From: Pantoea sp. Nvir
GTDB taxonomy: Bacteria > Pseudomonadota > Gammaproteobacteria > Enterobacterales > Enterobacteriaceae
Length of the DNA stretch: 64,000 bases
Reading direction: 5' to 3'
Assembly (NCBI RefSeq): GCF_009829915.1
Contig: NZ_SZZW01000002.1
Span: 124,001 to 188,000 of the forward strand
The translations under genes and the position numbers were made by a program. Below the pieces are notes generated by a model. The model saw only the letters and a list, made by a program, of their open reading frames with translations, was not told where the DNA came from and ran no database searches. Position 1 is the stretch's first letter. Each line of letters opens with the position of its first letter. Below are positions 12,402 through 22,664 of the stretch, piece by piece.

Positions 12402-14239
12402 ATCTTCTCTACTTAACCATTCTGTGTCCTTTGATAGGTTTTTTGCTATTAGCATTTTCCCGTAATCGCTGGTCAGAGAATTTGATAGCTTCCATCGGTA
12501 TGGGATCAGTAGGCTTAGCCGCATTGGTGACGCTTTATATTGGCATTGATTTCTTTACTAACGGTCAGCAGCTCTTCACCCAGGAGTTTTGGAGTTGGCT
12601 CAAGGTCGGTAAATTTGACATCAAAGTAAACTTGGCGTTAGACAAGTTGTCCCTTACTATGTTGTCAGTTGTAACCGGAGTTGGTTTCCTGATACATATG
12701 TTCGCCTCTTGGTATATGCGCGGTGAAGAAGGATACTCCCGTTTCTTCGCCTATACTAACCTCTTTATCGCTACCATGGTAGTACTAGTGCTGGCCGATA
12801 ACCTAATGTTGATGTATCTTGGTTGGGAAGGCGTAGGACTGTGTTCTTACCTATTAATCGGCTTTTACTACAGCAACTCGAAAAACGGCAAAGCGGCTAT
12901 GAAAGCCTTCATCATCACTCGTATTGGAGACGTTTTTCTCGCCTTTGCAATATTTATTCTCTACAATGAGTTAGGTACTCTTAGCTTCCGTGAAATGATG
13001 GATCTCGCACCTCAGTACTTTACTGCAGAAAACCATCATATGTTAAAGTGGGCAACACTAATGCTGCTGGGTGGTGCTGTTGGTAAATCTGCGCAGTTAC
13101 CATTGCAGACCTGGCTGGCGGACGCGATGGCAGGTCCGACTCCGGTTTCGGCACTTATCCATGCCGCAACTATGGTAACAGCTGGAGTTTACCTGATCGA
13201 CCGCAGCCACAGCTTATTCCTCTTGACGCCAGAAGTGCTGTATTTAGTAGGTATTATCGGAACGATTACGCTGGTGTTAGCAGGTTTTGCCGCGCTAGTA
13301 CAAACCGATATAAAGCGTGTGCTGGCTTATTCAACCATGAGCCAGATTGGCTATATGTTTTTGGCACTCGGTGTGCAGGCGTGGGACGCAGCAATTTTCC
13401 ATTTAATGACACACGCCTTCTTCAAAGCTCTGCTGTTCCTTGCATCAGGTTCAGTCATCATCTCCTGTCATCATGAACAAAACATATTTAAATTGGGCGG
13501 TCTGCGTAAGAGTATCCCATTAGTCTACATCTGCTTTTTAGTGAGTGGTGCCTCGTTATCTGCAGTTCCGCTGGTTACAGCAGGATTCTACAGTAAGGAT
13601 GAAATTTTATTCAGCGCACTAGTGAATGGGCACATTAATTTGGTAATTGCTGGTTTAGTCGGTGGACTTCTAACATCTATCTATACTTTCCGTATGATAT
13701 TTATTGTGTTCCACGGTGAAGAAAAGATTCGTGCATGTACACAAAAGGGTATAACTCATCATTTGCCACTGATCGTGCTGTTGGTATTATCGACCTTCTT
13801 TGGTGTGCTAATTACGTCGCCGTTGGCAATTGTACTACCACACAGCGAAATGGTAAAGACAAGTAAAGTCGTACTAGAAATTGCCTCTGGTATGATGGCT
13901 GTTTTTGGCATTCTGATTTCTGCTGTGCTCTGGTTGGGCAAACGTGAGTTAGTCAGCCGTATCTCTACCAGTGCTACAGGTCGTTTATTTAGTACTTGGT
14001 GGTTCGCTGCATGGGGATTTGACTGGCTGTATGACAAAGTATTTGTTAAACCTTATCTAGGAATCGCTTGGTTGTTGCAACATGATCCTCTGAATGCGGT
14101 AATGAACCTGCCTACACTGGTGTTGCGTATAGCTAATAAAGGTTTGGTGGTCACTGAAAACGGCTATCTACGCTGGTATATTGCCTCAATGAGCATAGGC
14201 GCCGTAATGATTTTAACGTTAATACTGCTGCTCATTTAA
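12398..14239 (+). CDS. nuoL: NADH:quinone oxidoreductase subunit L (antiporter-like)
   Basis: The largest antiporter-like proton-pumping subunit, 613 residues, exactly the E. coli length. It has about sixteen helices including the long C-terminal lateral helix. Glu144 in [15 protein letters not shown] and Lys230 in [15 protein letters not shown] mark the proton half-channel, and the [13 protein letters not shown] block is intact. It is coupled to nuoK by an ATGA overlap. A 206-base spacer follows, the largest gap inside the operon. Confidence 0.98.
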   Translation: MNLLYLTILCPLIGFLLLAFSRNRWSENLIASIGMGSVGLAALVTLYIGIDFFTNGQQLFTQEFWSWLKVGKFDIKVNLALDKLSLTMLSVVTGVGFLIHMFASWYMRGEEGYSRFFAYTNLFIATMVVLVLADNLMLMYLGWEGVGLCSYLLIGFYYSNSKNGKAAMKAFIITRIGDVFLAFAIFILYNELGTLSFREMMDLAPQYFTAENHHMLKWATLMLLGGAVGKSAQLPLQTWLADAMAGPTPVSALIHAATMVTAGVYLIDRSHSLFLLTPEVLYLVGIIGTITLVLAGFAALVQTDIKRVLAYSTMSQIGYMFLALGVQAWDAAIFHLMTHAFFKALLFLASGSVIISCHHEQNIFKLGGLRKSIPLVYICFLVSGASLSAVPLVTAGFYSKDEILFSALVNGHINLVIAGLVGGLLTSIYTFRMIFIVFHGEEKIRACTQKGITHHLPLIVLLVLSTFFGVLITSPLAIVLPHSEMVKTSKVVLEIASGMMAVFGILISAVLWLGKRELVSRISTSATGRLFSTWWFAAWGFDWLYDKVFVKPYLGIAWLLQHDPLNAVMNLPTLVLRIANKGLVVTENGYLRWYIASMSIGAVMILTLILLLI

Positions 14240-14445
14240 TATTGATGAGGTAGGATTAAATTTATTTCAATTTTATTGAATATATAGAAAAATTGCCTAG
14301 TAATGAGCATTATCGGTATCGCCAATTTTATCGGTATCAGCTAATAGCAATCGAAGCGTACTAAAGTATGTGAAAAGTGCGAACGCTGCAGAGGTAAACT
14401 AGCTAGTAAGATAGCTCATCAAGGGGCACAGAAGGGAAGACTAAA
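14240..14445 (+). other. 206-bp spacer inside the nuo operon (nuoL-nuoM)
   Basis: The longest internal spacer of the operon. It contains TTATCGGTATC twice (at about 14308 and 14329), but no terminator-like hairpin with a U-tract and no open frame. E. coli also has a spacer at this junction, so it is probably ancestral rather than the site of a lost gene. Confidence 0.6.
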
Positions 14446-15966
14446 GTGTTATTACCTTGGCTCATAATTATCCCGTTTATCGGCGGTTTGCTCTGTTTAC
14501 TATCTGAGCGTGGTGGCACGAAAATGCCGCGTTGGATTGCCCTCATCACAATGTTCATAACTCTAGCGATTTCTCTGCAATTTTGGTTACAGAGCAGATA
14601 TGTACTAACACAAGCAGGAGGCCTTTTGCAGTGGCAATCAGAATTCTCGGCTTCTTGGATTCCACGTTTTGGTATCAGCTTTCATCTGGCCCTGGATGGC
14701 TTATCACTGCTAATGACGGTACTCACTGGCCTACTGGGTCTAATGGCAGTGCTCTGCTCTTGGAATGAAATTGAGAAATACCAGGGCTTTTTTCATCTTA
14801 ACTTGATGTGGATCTTAGGCGGTGTAATAGGAGTTTTCCTTGCTATTGACATGTTTCTTTTCTTTTTCTTTTGGGAAATAATGCTGGTGCCAATGTACTT
14901 TCTTATTGCGCTTTGGGGGCATAAAGCATCGGATGGTAAAACTCGTATTACCGCAGCCATAAAATTTTTTATCTATACCCAAGCATCTGGTCTAGTAATG
15001 CTAGTTGCAATTTTAGCAATGGTATTTGTACGATACAATGCAACCGGAGTTTGGACGTTCGACTACGAACAGCTACTACAAACACCGATGTCGTACACAG
15101 TGCAGTATTTGCTAATGCTAGGCTTTTTTATTGCTTTTGCAGTAAAAATGCCAGTAGTACCGTTACACGGTTGGTTACCAGACGCACATAGTCAGGCGCC
15201 AACTGCAGGTTCAGTGGATCTTGCTGGAATTTTGTTGAAAACTGCGGCGTATGGTTTACTCCGCTTTAGTCTGCCACTGTTCCCTGAAGCATCATCGGAG
15301 TTTGCACCAATTGCCATGTGGTTAGGGGTAATTGGCATTTTTTATGGCGCCTGGATGGCATACTCGCAAACTGACATCAAACGCCTAATCGCTTACACCT
15401 CTATTTCGCACATGGGGTTCGTGCTCATTGCAATTTATACAGGTAAACAACTCGCCTTACAGGGCGCAGTAGTGCAGATGATTGCTCATGGACTTTCTGC
15501 AGCTGCGCTTTTTATACTGTGCGGGCAACTCTATGAAAGGCTGCATACTCGTGATCTGCGTCAAATGGGAGGTCTCTGGTCACGTATCAAATGGATTCCA
15601 GGTATGTCGCTCTTCTTTGCAGTAGCTAACTTAGGATTACCGGGTACCGGCAACTTTGCAGGGGAATTTATGATATTAACGGGCAGTTTTCAGGTGGTAC
15701 CGGTGATTATTGTAGTTGCTACCTTTGGTCTAGTATTCGCCTCAGTTTGCTCGTTGATCATGATGCAGCGAGCATATTACGGAGAAGCAAGGGCAAAGGA
15801 CCCACTGCTGGGTATGTCACTACGTGAGTTTATCATGATTATGGTACTAATAGTTCTGCTGCTGATACTGGGCGTTTATCCGCGGCCTATACTAGATACC
15901 TCACAGGCTGCTATGAGCAATATTCAGAAATGGTTTAACGTTTCCACTTCAGCTATAAGTCAGTAA
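14446..15966 (+). CDS. nuoM: NADH:quinone oxidoreductase subunit M (antiporter-like)
   Basis: Proton-pumping subunit of 506 residues (509 in E. coli) with fourteen or so helices. The functional blocks are intact: FFFFWEIMLVPMYFLIALWG with the key Glu, FAVKMPVVPLHGWLPDAHSQ with the key Lys, and GSVDLAGILLKTAAYGLLRF. Translation is read from GTG at 14446, giving the family N-terminus MLLPWLIIIPFIGG; GAAGGGAAGA upstream is the ribosome binding site. The stop lies six bases before nuoN. Confidence 0.97.
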   Translation: MLLPWLIIIPFIGGLLCLLSERGGTKMPRWIALITMFITLAISLQFWLQSRYVLTQAGGLLQWQSEFSASWIPRFGISFHLALDGLSLLMTVLTGLLGLMAVLCSWNEIEKYQGFFHLNLMWILGGVIGVFLAIDMFLFFFFWEIMLVPMYFLIALWGHKASDGKTRITAAIKFFIYTQASGLVMLVAILAMVFVRYNATGVWTFDYEQLLQTPMSYTVQYLLMLGFFIAFAVKMPVVPLHGWLPDAHSQAPTAGSVDLAGILLKTAAYGLLRFSLPLFPEASSEFAPIAMWLGVIGIFYGAWMAYSQTDIKRLIAYTSISHMGFVLIAIYTGKQLALQGAVVQMIAHGLSAAALFILCGQLYERLHTRDLRQMGGLWSRIKWIPGMSLFFAVANLGLPGTGNFAGEFMILTGSFQVVPVIIVVATFGLVFASVCSLIMMQRAYYGEARAKDPLLGMSLREFIMIMVLIVLLLILGVYPRPILDTSQAAMSNIQKWFNVSTSAISQ

Positions 15967-15972
15967 TTTGCC

Positions 15973-17448
15973 ATGATAATGAATTTTCAACAATTGATTG
16001 CAGTATTGCCTCTGTTAACTGTCGCATTTACAGTCATTACTGTAATATTATCTATTGCTTGGCGACGTAACCACTTTATTAACGCCACGCTAACTGTTAT
16101 TGGTTTTAACTTAACTTTAGTGTCTTCTTTAGTGTCTTTCTGCTTTGTAGTACAGATTAGCACAATCGACGTTACACCGCTGCTGCACGTAGATTTTTAT
16201 GCTGTGTTCTATACTGCACTAGTGATTTTGGCGAGCTTAGCGACTTGTACATTTTCTTATCCTTGGTTGTCTAATTTTCCGGATAATAAAGATGAGTTCT
16301 ATCCTCTGGTACTGATTGCAGCGTTAGGTGGGATGGTGCTAACCAGCGCTAATCATTTAGCGTCACTATTTGTAGGCATTGAACTGCTTTCAATACCTTT
16401 GTTCGGCATGATCGGCTACGTCTTTCGCCAGAAACGTTCCCTGGAAGCGACGCTAAAATATACTATTTTGTCGGCAGTTGCATCATCCTTCTTGCTGTTT
16501 GGAATTGCGCTAGTCTATGCTGAGACCGGTAGCCTGAGTTTCGTGAAGTTAGGTCAGACACTAAACGATAGCATGATACAGCAGCAGATGCTACTAATTG
16601 GACTAGGAATGATAATCATTGGCCTAAGCTTTAAGTTGTCTCTAGTGCCATTTCATCTCTGGACGCCGGATGTCTATCAAGGCTCCCCTGCACCAGTCTC
16701 TACTTTCCTAGCTACCGCAAGTAAGATCGCTATATTTGGTGCAGTGATGCGTTTATTTATGTCTGTACCATTTTTGACAAATAGTGAAGTCATCCGTACC
16801 TTGCTAAGTGCTATTGCTTTCGTTTCTATCCTATTCGGCAACTTAATGGCGATTTCACAAAGCAATATTAAGCGTCTGCTTGGCTACTCTTCAATTGCGC
16901 ATCTTGGCTATTTGCTAGTGGCGCTGATCGCGCTGAAAAGCAGCAATCAGTTATCCCTGGAAACATCGGGCATCTATCTAACCGGCTACTTATTTAGTAG
17001 CCTTGGTGCATTCGGTGTAGTGAGCCTGATGTCTGGTCCCTATCGTGGTCCGGATGCCGACTCGCTATATTCTTATCGCGGTCTTTTCTGGCATCGCCCG
17101 ATCCTGTCAGCGGTGATGACGGTAATGATGCTATCGCTAGCAGGTATCCCGATGACACTCGGCTTTATTGGCAAATTCTACATTATTGCCTTAAGCATTA
17201 GTGAGCATTTGTGGTGGCTAACTGCAGCCATAGTAGTAGGTAGCGCCATCGGACTCTACTACTATATGCGTGTAACCGTAAGTCTTTACCTCAGCCCTCC
17301 GGAATTATATAAGCGTGACACTCTTGCTAACTGGGCATTCACAGCTGGCGGCTTAGTCGTATTAATTTCAGCTTTTTTAGTTCTGTTTCTTGGAGTGTAT
17401 CCGCAGCCGTTGATTATGCTAGTGCAGATGACACAGCGTCTGATGTGA
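15973..17448 (+). CDS. nuoN: NADH:quinone oxidoreductase subunit N (antiporter-like)
   Basis: Last gene of the operon: 491 residues (485 in E. coli), an antiporter-like membrane subunit next to NuoK. It carries the [11 protein letters not shown] and [20 protein letters not shown] blocks with the conserved Glu and Lys residues. An in-frame ATG two codons downstream (15979) is an equally possible start. No convincing terminator is seen before elaB, 250 bases further on. Confidence 0.97.
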   Translation: MIMNFQQLIAVLPLLTVAFTVITVILSIAWRRNHFINATLTVIGFNLTLVSSLVSFCFVVQISTIDVTPLLHVDFYAVFYTALVILASLATCTFSYPWLSNFPDNKDEFYPLVLIAALGGMVLTSANHLASLFVGIELLSIPLFGMIGYVFRQKRSLEATLKYTILSAVASSFLLFGIALVYAETGSLSFVKLGQTLNDSMIQQQMLLIGLGMIIIGLSFKLSLVPFHLWTPDVYQGSPAPVSTFLATASKIAIFGAVMRLFMSVPFLTNSEVIRTLLSAIAFVSILFGNLMAISQSNIKRLLGYSSIAHLGYLLVALIALKSSNQLSLETSGIYLTGYLFSSLGAFGVVSLMSGPYRGPDADSLYSYRGLFWHRPILSAVMTVMMLSLAGIPMTLGFIGKFYIIALSISEHLWWLTAAIVVGSAIGLYYYMRVTVSLYLSPPELYKRDTLANWAFTAGGLVVLISAFLVLFLGVYPQPLIMLVQMTQRLM

Positions 17449-17697
17449 ATATAATGTCATCTAATTTACCAGACTATCAGTTTTTTTAATATTTAATGCT
17501 TCGGCAGCGAAAAGTACACAAATGTATTGTGTAGGATACACAATCTCCACTTATTAAAAAATAATTAATTGAATGTTTGAGAGACTGTCGCTTAACTTGA
17601 AACTTAAGTAAATCTTGGTCACTTCATCCTACAAACGGTAATTTTAGCGCTATAGTTAAGAGGCTGTTTTAAACATAGATAACACGGAGGAAGAGAT

Positions 17698-18009
17698 ATG
17701 GTAAAAGAAACAGAGAGTTTTGATAGTAATCTAGGGGGCGATGCGGCGCTGCTAACGGAAACGTTGGAAGAGGTATTAAAATCTTCAGGAGACCCAACTG
17801 ATCAGAAGTATATTGAACTAAAAAATAAAGCAAAGCGGGTACTAGAAGATGTAAGGTGTCGTGTTAGCCGTGCGTCAGACAGCTATTATTATCGTGCTAA
17901 AAATGCAGCTTACCGCGCAGATAATTACGTGCATGAAAAACCTTGGTATGGTATTGGCATAGGCGTCGCTAGCGGTCTAATCCTCGGTCTGCTGCTAAAA
18001 CGCCGCTAA
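17698..18009 (+). CDS. elaB: ElaB-type ribosome/membrane-associated small protein (DUF883)
   Basis: 103 residues (101 in E. coli ElaB). Members of the ElaB/YqjD/YgaM family are tail-anchored inner-membrane proteins that bind ribosomes in stationary phase; the physiological role is not fully settled. The N-terminal two thirds is charged and helical (SETLEEVLKSSGDP-type block, then SRASDSYYYRAKNAAYRAD). The C-terminus holds one membrane helix (about 83-100, GIGIGVASGLILGLLL) closed by KRR. ACGGAGGAAGAG gives a strong ribosome binding site. A perfect 12-bp terminator follows 23 bases after the stop, so the transcript ends here. E. coli has elaB in the same interval downstream of nuo. Confidence 0.95.
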   Translation: MVKETESFDSNLGGDAALLTETLEEVLKSSGDPTDQKYIELKNKAKRVLEDVRCRVSRASDSYYYRAKNAAYRADNYVHEKPWYGIGIGVASGLILGLLLKRR

Positions 18010-18032
18010 AAATTCTAGGATATAGGATATAG

Positions 18033-18060
18033 AAAAACGGCAGGCAGTCCTGCCGTTTTT
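18033..18060 (+). terminator. Rho-independent terminator after elaB
   Basis: Perfect 12-bp inverted repeat, AAAAACGGCAGG at 18033-18044 and CCTGCCGTTTTT at 18049-18060, with a CAGT loop. The 3' arm ends in T5 and further T-rich sequence follows. The symmetric A5/T5 ends mean it could stop transcription from both sides. It is the clearest intrinsic terminator in the first 30 kb. Confidence 0.93.
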
Positions 18061-18307
18061 ACTATTTTTTCAAAGTGTATTCTTAATTATCTAGAAACTT
18101 TCTAGGCCATTTGATTTCTTGATATTAGTGTGAGAATAGTATTCTCATGATTAAAGTAACCATAATCTTCTGCTATTGCAGGAGTAGTAAAAAAATAGTG
18201 TTAGCGACGAATATATAGTGTTGATAGCTCCGTAGTATATGGAGCGTGGCCCCGCTCTCCCCCCCCACCATAGGCAATCGATGATCCAGTTGTTCCATCT
18301 AAATTTT

Positions 18308-18568
18308 TTAAAGCTCAATTTCGATTTCTTCGGTTACTAGACAGCAGCAAGGCAAAATCTCCCCTTTTTGCAAAAAAGCCAAAGGTTTTTCGGTATAATG
18401 TACTTCTCCCTTAATCAGCCGCGTACGACACAATCCGCAGTAGCCTTCACGGCATTGAAATTCTATACAGAGATTATGTGCTTCAAGTGTAGTGAGCAGG
18501 TTAGGATGATCTGCTGTACACTCTAGCCGCTGACCAGAGCTACGTAGAATAACAAAGGCACAACTCAT
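18308..18568 (-). CDS. yfaE: 2Fe-2S ferredoxin YfaE (ribonucleotide reductase maintenance)
   Basis: 86 residues (84 in E. coli). A plant-type 2Fe-2S ferredoxin needed to rebuild and maintain the diferric-tyrosyl cofactor of NrdB. The cluster motif CREGYCGLC and the distal CCC near the end are intact. The start lies two bases after the nrdB stop, so the two are surely co-translated. As in E. coli, it closes the nrdAB operon. The spacer downstream has a C8 run (18259-18266) but no obvious terminator. Confidence 0.96.
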   Translation of the reverse strand: MSCAFVILRSSGQRLECTADHPNLLTTLEAHNLCIEFQCREGYCGLCRTRLIKGEVHYTEKPLAFLQKGEILPCCCLVTEEIEIEL

Positions 18569-18570
18569 AT

Positions 18571-19701
18571 TTATAGCTGAAAATCCTTAAAATCGTTTTT
18601 ATTCATTGACGAGTCAATTTGACCCACTAGATAAGAGCTTACTTCTACCTCTTGGGGTGCCACTTGCACGTTATCCGAGACCAACCACGAGTTAATCCAC
18701 GGAATGGGGTTAGAACGTACCTGAAAAGGTAGATTTAGATTTACAGCCTGCATACGAATATTAGTAATATATTCAATATACTGGCAAAGAATGTCCTTGT
18801 TCAGACCTATCATCGAACCACTACTGAATAAATATTCAGCCCAATCTTTCTCCTGCTCGGCGACTTTCTTGAATAAATCGCAACATTCGTCGTAACACTC
18901 AGCGGCAATTTCTTTTATTTCAGGATCGTCTTCGCCAGTACGCATTAGATTCAGTATATGTTGGGTGCCGGTCAGGTGCAGAGCTTCGTCGCGTGCAATC
19001 AAGCGGATTATTTTAGCGTTGCCTTCCATTATTTCACGCTCTGCAAAGGCAAAAGAGCATGCAAAGCTAACGTAAAAGCGTATTGCTTCCAGGGCGTTCA
19101 CGCTCATTAAACATATATAGAGTTTCTTTTTCAGCATGCGTATATTGACTATAACGGTTTCACCATTGACCATATGTGTCCCTTCCCCCAATATATGCCA
19201 AAAATTAGTCATCTCGATTAGATCGTCATAGTACTTTGAGATATCCTGCGCACGGATAAGGATCTGCTCATTTGTAACAATATCGTCAAAAACTAGAGAC
19301 GGGTCATTCATGATGTTACGGATGATATGGGTATATGAACGCGAGTGAATCGTCTCGGAGAAGGCCCAAGTCTCTACCCACGTTTCTAGCTCAGGAATTG
19401 AAATTAACGGCAGAAGAGCAATGTTTGGGCTCCTGCCCTGAATGGAGTCTAAAAGCGTCTGGTATTTCAAGTTACTAACAAAAATGTGCTTTTCGTGCTC
19501 TGGCAGAGCCTGATAGTCGATTCGGTCACGTGAAACATCAATTTCTTCTGGACGCCAGAAGAAGGAGAGCTGCTTTTCAATCAGCTTTTCGAAAATGTTG
19601 TATTTCTGCTGATCAAAGCGTGCCACGTTGACGGACTGACCAAAGAACATCGGTTCTTTCATTTGATCATTTTTATTCTGTGAAAACGTAGTATAAACCA
19701 T
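18571..19701 (-). CDS. nrdB: Ribonucleoside-diphosphate reductase class Ia, beta subunit
   Basis: 376 residues from this start, identical in length to E. coli NrdB. It houses the diiron-tyrosyl radical cofactor. Counting Met as 1, ligands Asp85, Glu116 and His119 and radical Tyr123 are present; the second-half ligands lie in ERE...NAKII and IARDEALHL. The frame stays open upstream to an ATG at 19863, but that extension overlaps nrdA and is unrelated to the family. The ATG at 19701 gives the family N-terminus (MVYTTFSQ), with AGGA about 10 bases upstream. It lies 82 bases after nrdA. Confidence 0.97.
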   Translation of the reverse strand: MVYTTFSQNKNDQMKEPMFFGQSVNVARFDQQKYNIFEKLIEKQLSFFWRPEEIDVSRDRIDYQALPEHEKHIFVSNLKYQTLLDSIQGRSPNIALLPLISIPELETWVETWAFSETIHSRSYTHIIRNIMNDPSLVFDDIVTNEQILIRAQDISKYYDDLIEMTNFWHILGEGTHMVNGETVIVNIRMLKKKLYICLMSVNALEAIRFYVSFACSFAFAEREIMEGNAKIIRLIARDEALHLTGTQHILNLMRTGEDDPEIKEIAAECYDECCDLFKKVAEQEKDWAEYLFSSGSMIGLNKDILCQYIEYITNIRMQAVNLNLPFQVRSNPIPWINSWLVSDNVQVAPQEVEVSSYLVGQIDSSMNKNDFKDFQL

Positions 19702-19783
19702 ACAAAACTGTCCTGATGTAAATAGAGGGGAAGCGTAGCCCCGGTCATATGACGCAAGTGGGACAATAGCATCCCGTCTAGCC

Positions 19784-22069
19784 TTAAATTTTACAAGCCC
19801 CGCTTTCGCAACCGTCATCTTGAATGGAAGGCACGAGATCCTCTTGCACGTCTTCCGCACCATCGCGGGTATTTTGGTAGTAGAGAGTCTTTAAACCAAA
19901 CTTGTATGCAGTTAGTAGATCTTTTAGCAGCTGCTTCATTGGTACCTTACCATTGGAGAAGCGTGCCGGATTATAGTTAGTATTAGAGGAAATCGCTTGA
20001 TCAATAAACTTCTGCATCAGGCCAACCAGTTGCAAATAACCTTCATTGGATGGCATCTCCCACAGCAGCTCATACTGATTCTTTAGACGCTCATACTCCG
20101 GTACTACCTGACGTAGGATGCCATCTTTAGACGCTTTGATACTAATATAACCGCGCGGCGGCTCAATACCATTCGTAGCATTAGAGATCTGCGATGAGGT
20201 TTCAGATGGCATGAGTGCAGAGAGCGTAGAGTTGCGTAGACCGTAAGTCTTTATTGATTCTCGTAGGCTTTCCCAGTCAAGATGCAGTGGCTCATTACAA
20301 ATGTTGTCAAGGTCCTTTTTATAGGTATCGATCGGTAAAATACCTTGTGAATAAGTTGTTTCGTTAAACCATGCACAAGCACCTTTCTCTTTCGCTAGAT
20401 CATTTGAAGCTCTTAGTAAATAATATTGGATTGCTTCAAAAGTCTTGTAAGTTAAGTTGTTAGCACTACCGTCGGAGTAGCGCACGCCGTTCTTTGCCAG
20501 ATAGTAAGCAAAGTTAATTACACCTATACCCAGCGTACGGCGACCCATAGTACTACGTTTGGCCGCAGGGATCGGATAGTCCTGATAATCGAGCATAGCG
20601 TCGAGCGCACGTACTGTTAGAGTCGCTAGTTCTTTCAAATCATCTAGGCTCTTAATAGTACCAAGATTAAACGCTGACAACGTACAGAGAGCAATTTCTC
20701 CGTTTTCATCATTAACATCCTTTAGTGGTTTCGTTGGCAGTGTAATCTCTAGACAAAGGTTGGATTGTCGTACTGGAGCGATGCTAGCATCGAACGGGCT
20801 ATGAGTATTGCAGTGGTCTACGTTCTGGATGTAGATACGACCAGTAGAGGCACGTTCCTGCATCATCAGCGAGAAGAGTTCAAGTGCTTTTACGCGTTGT
20901 TTACGAATACTTTTATCTTGCTCATATTTGATATAGAGGTACTCAAACTTTTCTTGATTAGTAAAGAAAGTATCATATAAATCAGGTACGTCAGACGGGC
21001 TAAATAGGGTAATCTCTTCGCCTTGTAGCAAACGCTGATACATCAGCTTATTGATCTGCACGCCGTAGTCTATGTGACGTACACGGTTCCCTTCAACACC
21101 ACGATTATTTTTGAGCACCAGCAGGCTTTCTACTTCTAGATGCCACATGGGGTAAAAAAGCGTTGCCGCACCACCACGTACTCCTCCCTGTGAGCAGGAT
21201 TTTACGGCAGTCTGAAAATGTTTGTAGAACGGGATGCAGCCAGTGTGGAAGGCTTCGCCATTACGGATTGGGCTGCCTACCGCACGAATGCGACCGGCGT
21301 TGATGCCGATGCCAGCGCGTTGAGAAACATACTTTACGATAGCGCTAGACGTGGCGTTAATTGAATCTAGGCTATCGCCGCACTCAATTAACACGCAGGA
21401 GCTAAACTGGCGAGTTGGTGTACGTACACCAGACATTATCGGAGTTGGCAGCGAAATCTTAAAGGTAGAAATTGCATCATAGAAACGCTTAATATAGTCC
21501 ATACGCGTGTCTCGGGGATAGCTGGAAAAAAGGCAGGCAGAGACTAGAATATATAGGAACTGAGCACTTTCATAGATATCGCCAGTAACACGGTTCTGTG
21601 CTAGGTATTTACCTTCAAGCTGTTTTACCGCTGCGTAGGAAAAATTCATATCTCTCCAGTGATCTATAAATTCGTCCATTTGTTCGAATTCTTCAACGGA
21701 GTAGTCCTCTAGCAAATGGCGGTCATATTTTCCTATTTCCACCATACGTACCACCTGATCATACAGCTTAGGAGGTTCAAACTGGCCATAAGCCTTTTTA
21801 CGTAAGTGGAAGATCGCTAAACGTGCAGCAAGATATTGATAATCTGGCGTAACACGAGAAATCAAATCTGCGGCGGCCTTAATAATGGTTTCATGAATCT
21901 CAGAGGTCCTGATACCATCGTAAAATTGAATATGGGAGCGCAACTCAACTTGGGAAATAGAGACATTGCTTAGCCCTTCAGAAGCCCAATCGAGTACCCG
22001 GTGAATTTTGTCGAGATCAATGCTTTCCTGACTGCCATCGCGTTTAGTAACGAGCAGACTGTGATTCAT
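19784..22069 (-). CDS. nrdA: Ribonucleoside-diphosphate reductase class Ia, alpha subunit
   Basis: 761 residues from this start, the exact E. coli length. It reduces all four ribonucleoside diphosphates under aerobic conditions. Visible elements are the N-terminal ATP-cone (activity site), the active-site cysteines (equivalents of Cys225 in [11 protein letters not shown], Cys439 in SNLCLEI, Cys462 in ALCTLSAFN) and the C-terminal swinging pair in CESGACKI. An ATG five codons upstream (22084) is in frame, but 22069 matches the family start ([13 protein letters not shown]). It heads nrdA-nrdB-yfaE. ACACTATATGTTGG at about 22148-22161 upstream resembles half of an NrdR box, weakly. Confidence 0.97.
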   Translation of the reverse strand: MNHSLLVTKRDGSQESIDLDKIHRVLDWASEGLSNVSISQVELRSHIQFYDGIRTSEIHETIIKAAADLISRVTPDYQYLAARLAIFHLRKKAYGQFEPPKLYDQVVRMVEIGKYDRHLLEDYSVEEFEQMDEFIDHWRDMNFSYAAVKQLEGKYLAQNRVTGDIYESAQFLYILVSACLFSSYPRDTRMDYIKRFYDAISTFKISLPTPIMSGVRTPTRQFSSCVLIECGDSLDSINATSSAIVKYVSQRAGIGINAGRIRAVGSPIRNGEAFHTGCIPFYKHFQTAVKSCSQGGVRGGAATLFYPMWHLEVESLLVLKNNRGVEGNRVRHIDYGVQINKLMYQRLLQGEEITLFSPSDVPDLYDTFFTNQEKFEYLYIKYEQDKSIRKQRVKALELFSLMMQERASTGRIYIQNVDHCNTHSPFDASIAPVRQSNLCLEITLPTKPLKDVNDENGEIALCTLSAFNLGTIKSLDDLKELATLTVRALDAMLDYQDYPIPAAKRSTMGRRTLGIGVINFAYYLAKNGVRYSDGSANNLTYKTFEAIQYYLLRASNDLAKEKGACAWFNETTYSQGILPIDTYKKDLDNICNEPLHLDWESLRESIKTYGLRNSTLSALMPSETSSQISNATNGIEPPRGYISIKASKDGILRQVVPEYERLKNQYELLWEMPSNEGYLQLVGLMQKFIDQAISSNTNYNPARFSNGKVPMKQLLKDLLTAYKFGLKTLYYQNTRDGAEDVQEDLVPSIQDDGCESGACKI

Positions 22070-22084
22070 GTCGTATAATACCAT

Positions 22085-22664
22085 CCATCAGTGAAAAAAA
22101 TACCTGTTTATTCATAAGTTTATTCAAATGAATAACTCTTTAAATAAACACTATATGTTGGGGGTTAAGAGACAATCGGTAACTATATGGAGGTTTATTC
22201 TAGTGACATGACGCCAGATAACAAGATGGAAAATGATATCTACAGAGCTTGTGTTTTTATGGAATTTCTTAACCCCTCGACTTATAAGGGCTAATAGCAC
22301 AGAAACTAGTGTAGTAAAAAATTCTAGTTTTTGATCAACAGCTGATTTCTCATGCACTATTCATTCTCTGTAGTAGAGTAGATAGAAAGACAGATGGAAA
22401 GTGGGTGTAGCATCTTCTTAGCGTTGTACACGATGTACTTGCGTATAACGTGTACATAACATCTAGTTAACATTGATGTTATAACTCAGATAATATTGAT
22501 TAGTCAGAATATTTTAAGTGCATAACACGTGATATATAATCTGGCGCCGGAAAATTCCATGAAAGCATACGTAAAAAAGGTTGTTAACATTCACCAGTAG
22601 GCTGGCGTGTGATATACTTTGCATTTTTAGAATTCGGGCATATGTAGAGGGGGGGATCGGCTCC
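22085..22664. other. Divergent control region between nrdA and gyrA (ubiG position)
   Basis: Geneless spacer of about 580 bases. E. coli carries ubiG near gyrA in this interval; no trace is readable. It must hold the promoters for nrdA (leftward) and gyrA (rightward). TATAAT at 22535-22540 is a plausible -10 element for gyrA, but its -35 is poor. A near NrdR-like ACACTATATGTT lies about 80 bases before nrdA. I could not find convincing DnaA boxes. Confidence 0.45.

Noticed and set aside
19702-19863. 54-codon N-terminal extension of nrdB
   Set aside because: It overlaps the nrdA end, is unlike any NrdB, and the internal ATG at 19701 has a good ribosome binding site and the family N-terminus.
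22148-22161. NrdR box upstream of nrdA
   Set aside because: Only one partial match (ACACTATATGTTGG) was seen. Functional NrdR operators come as a properly spaced pair, which I could not find.
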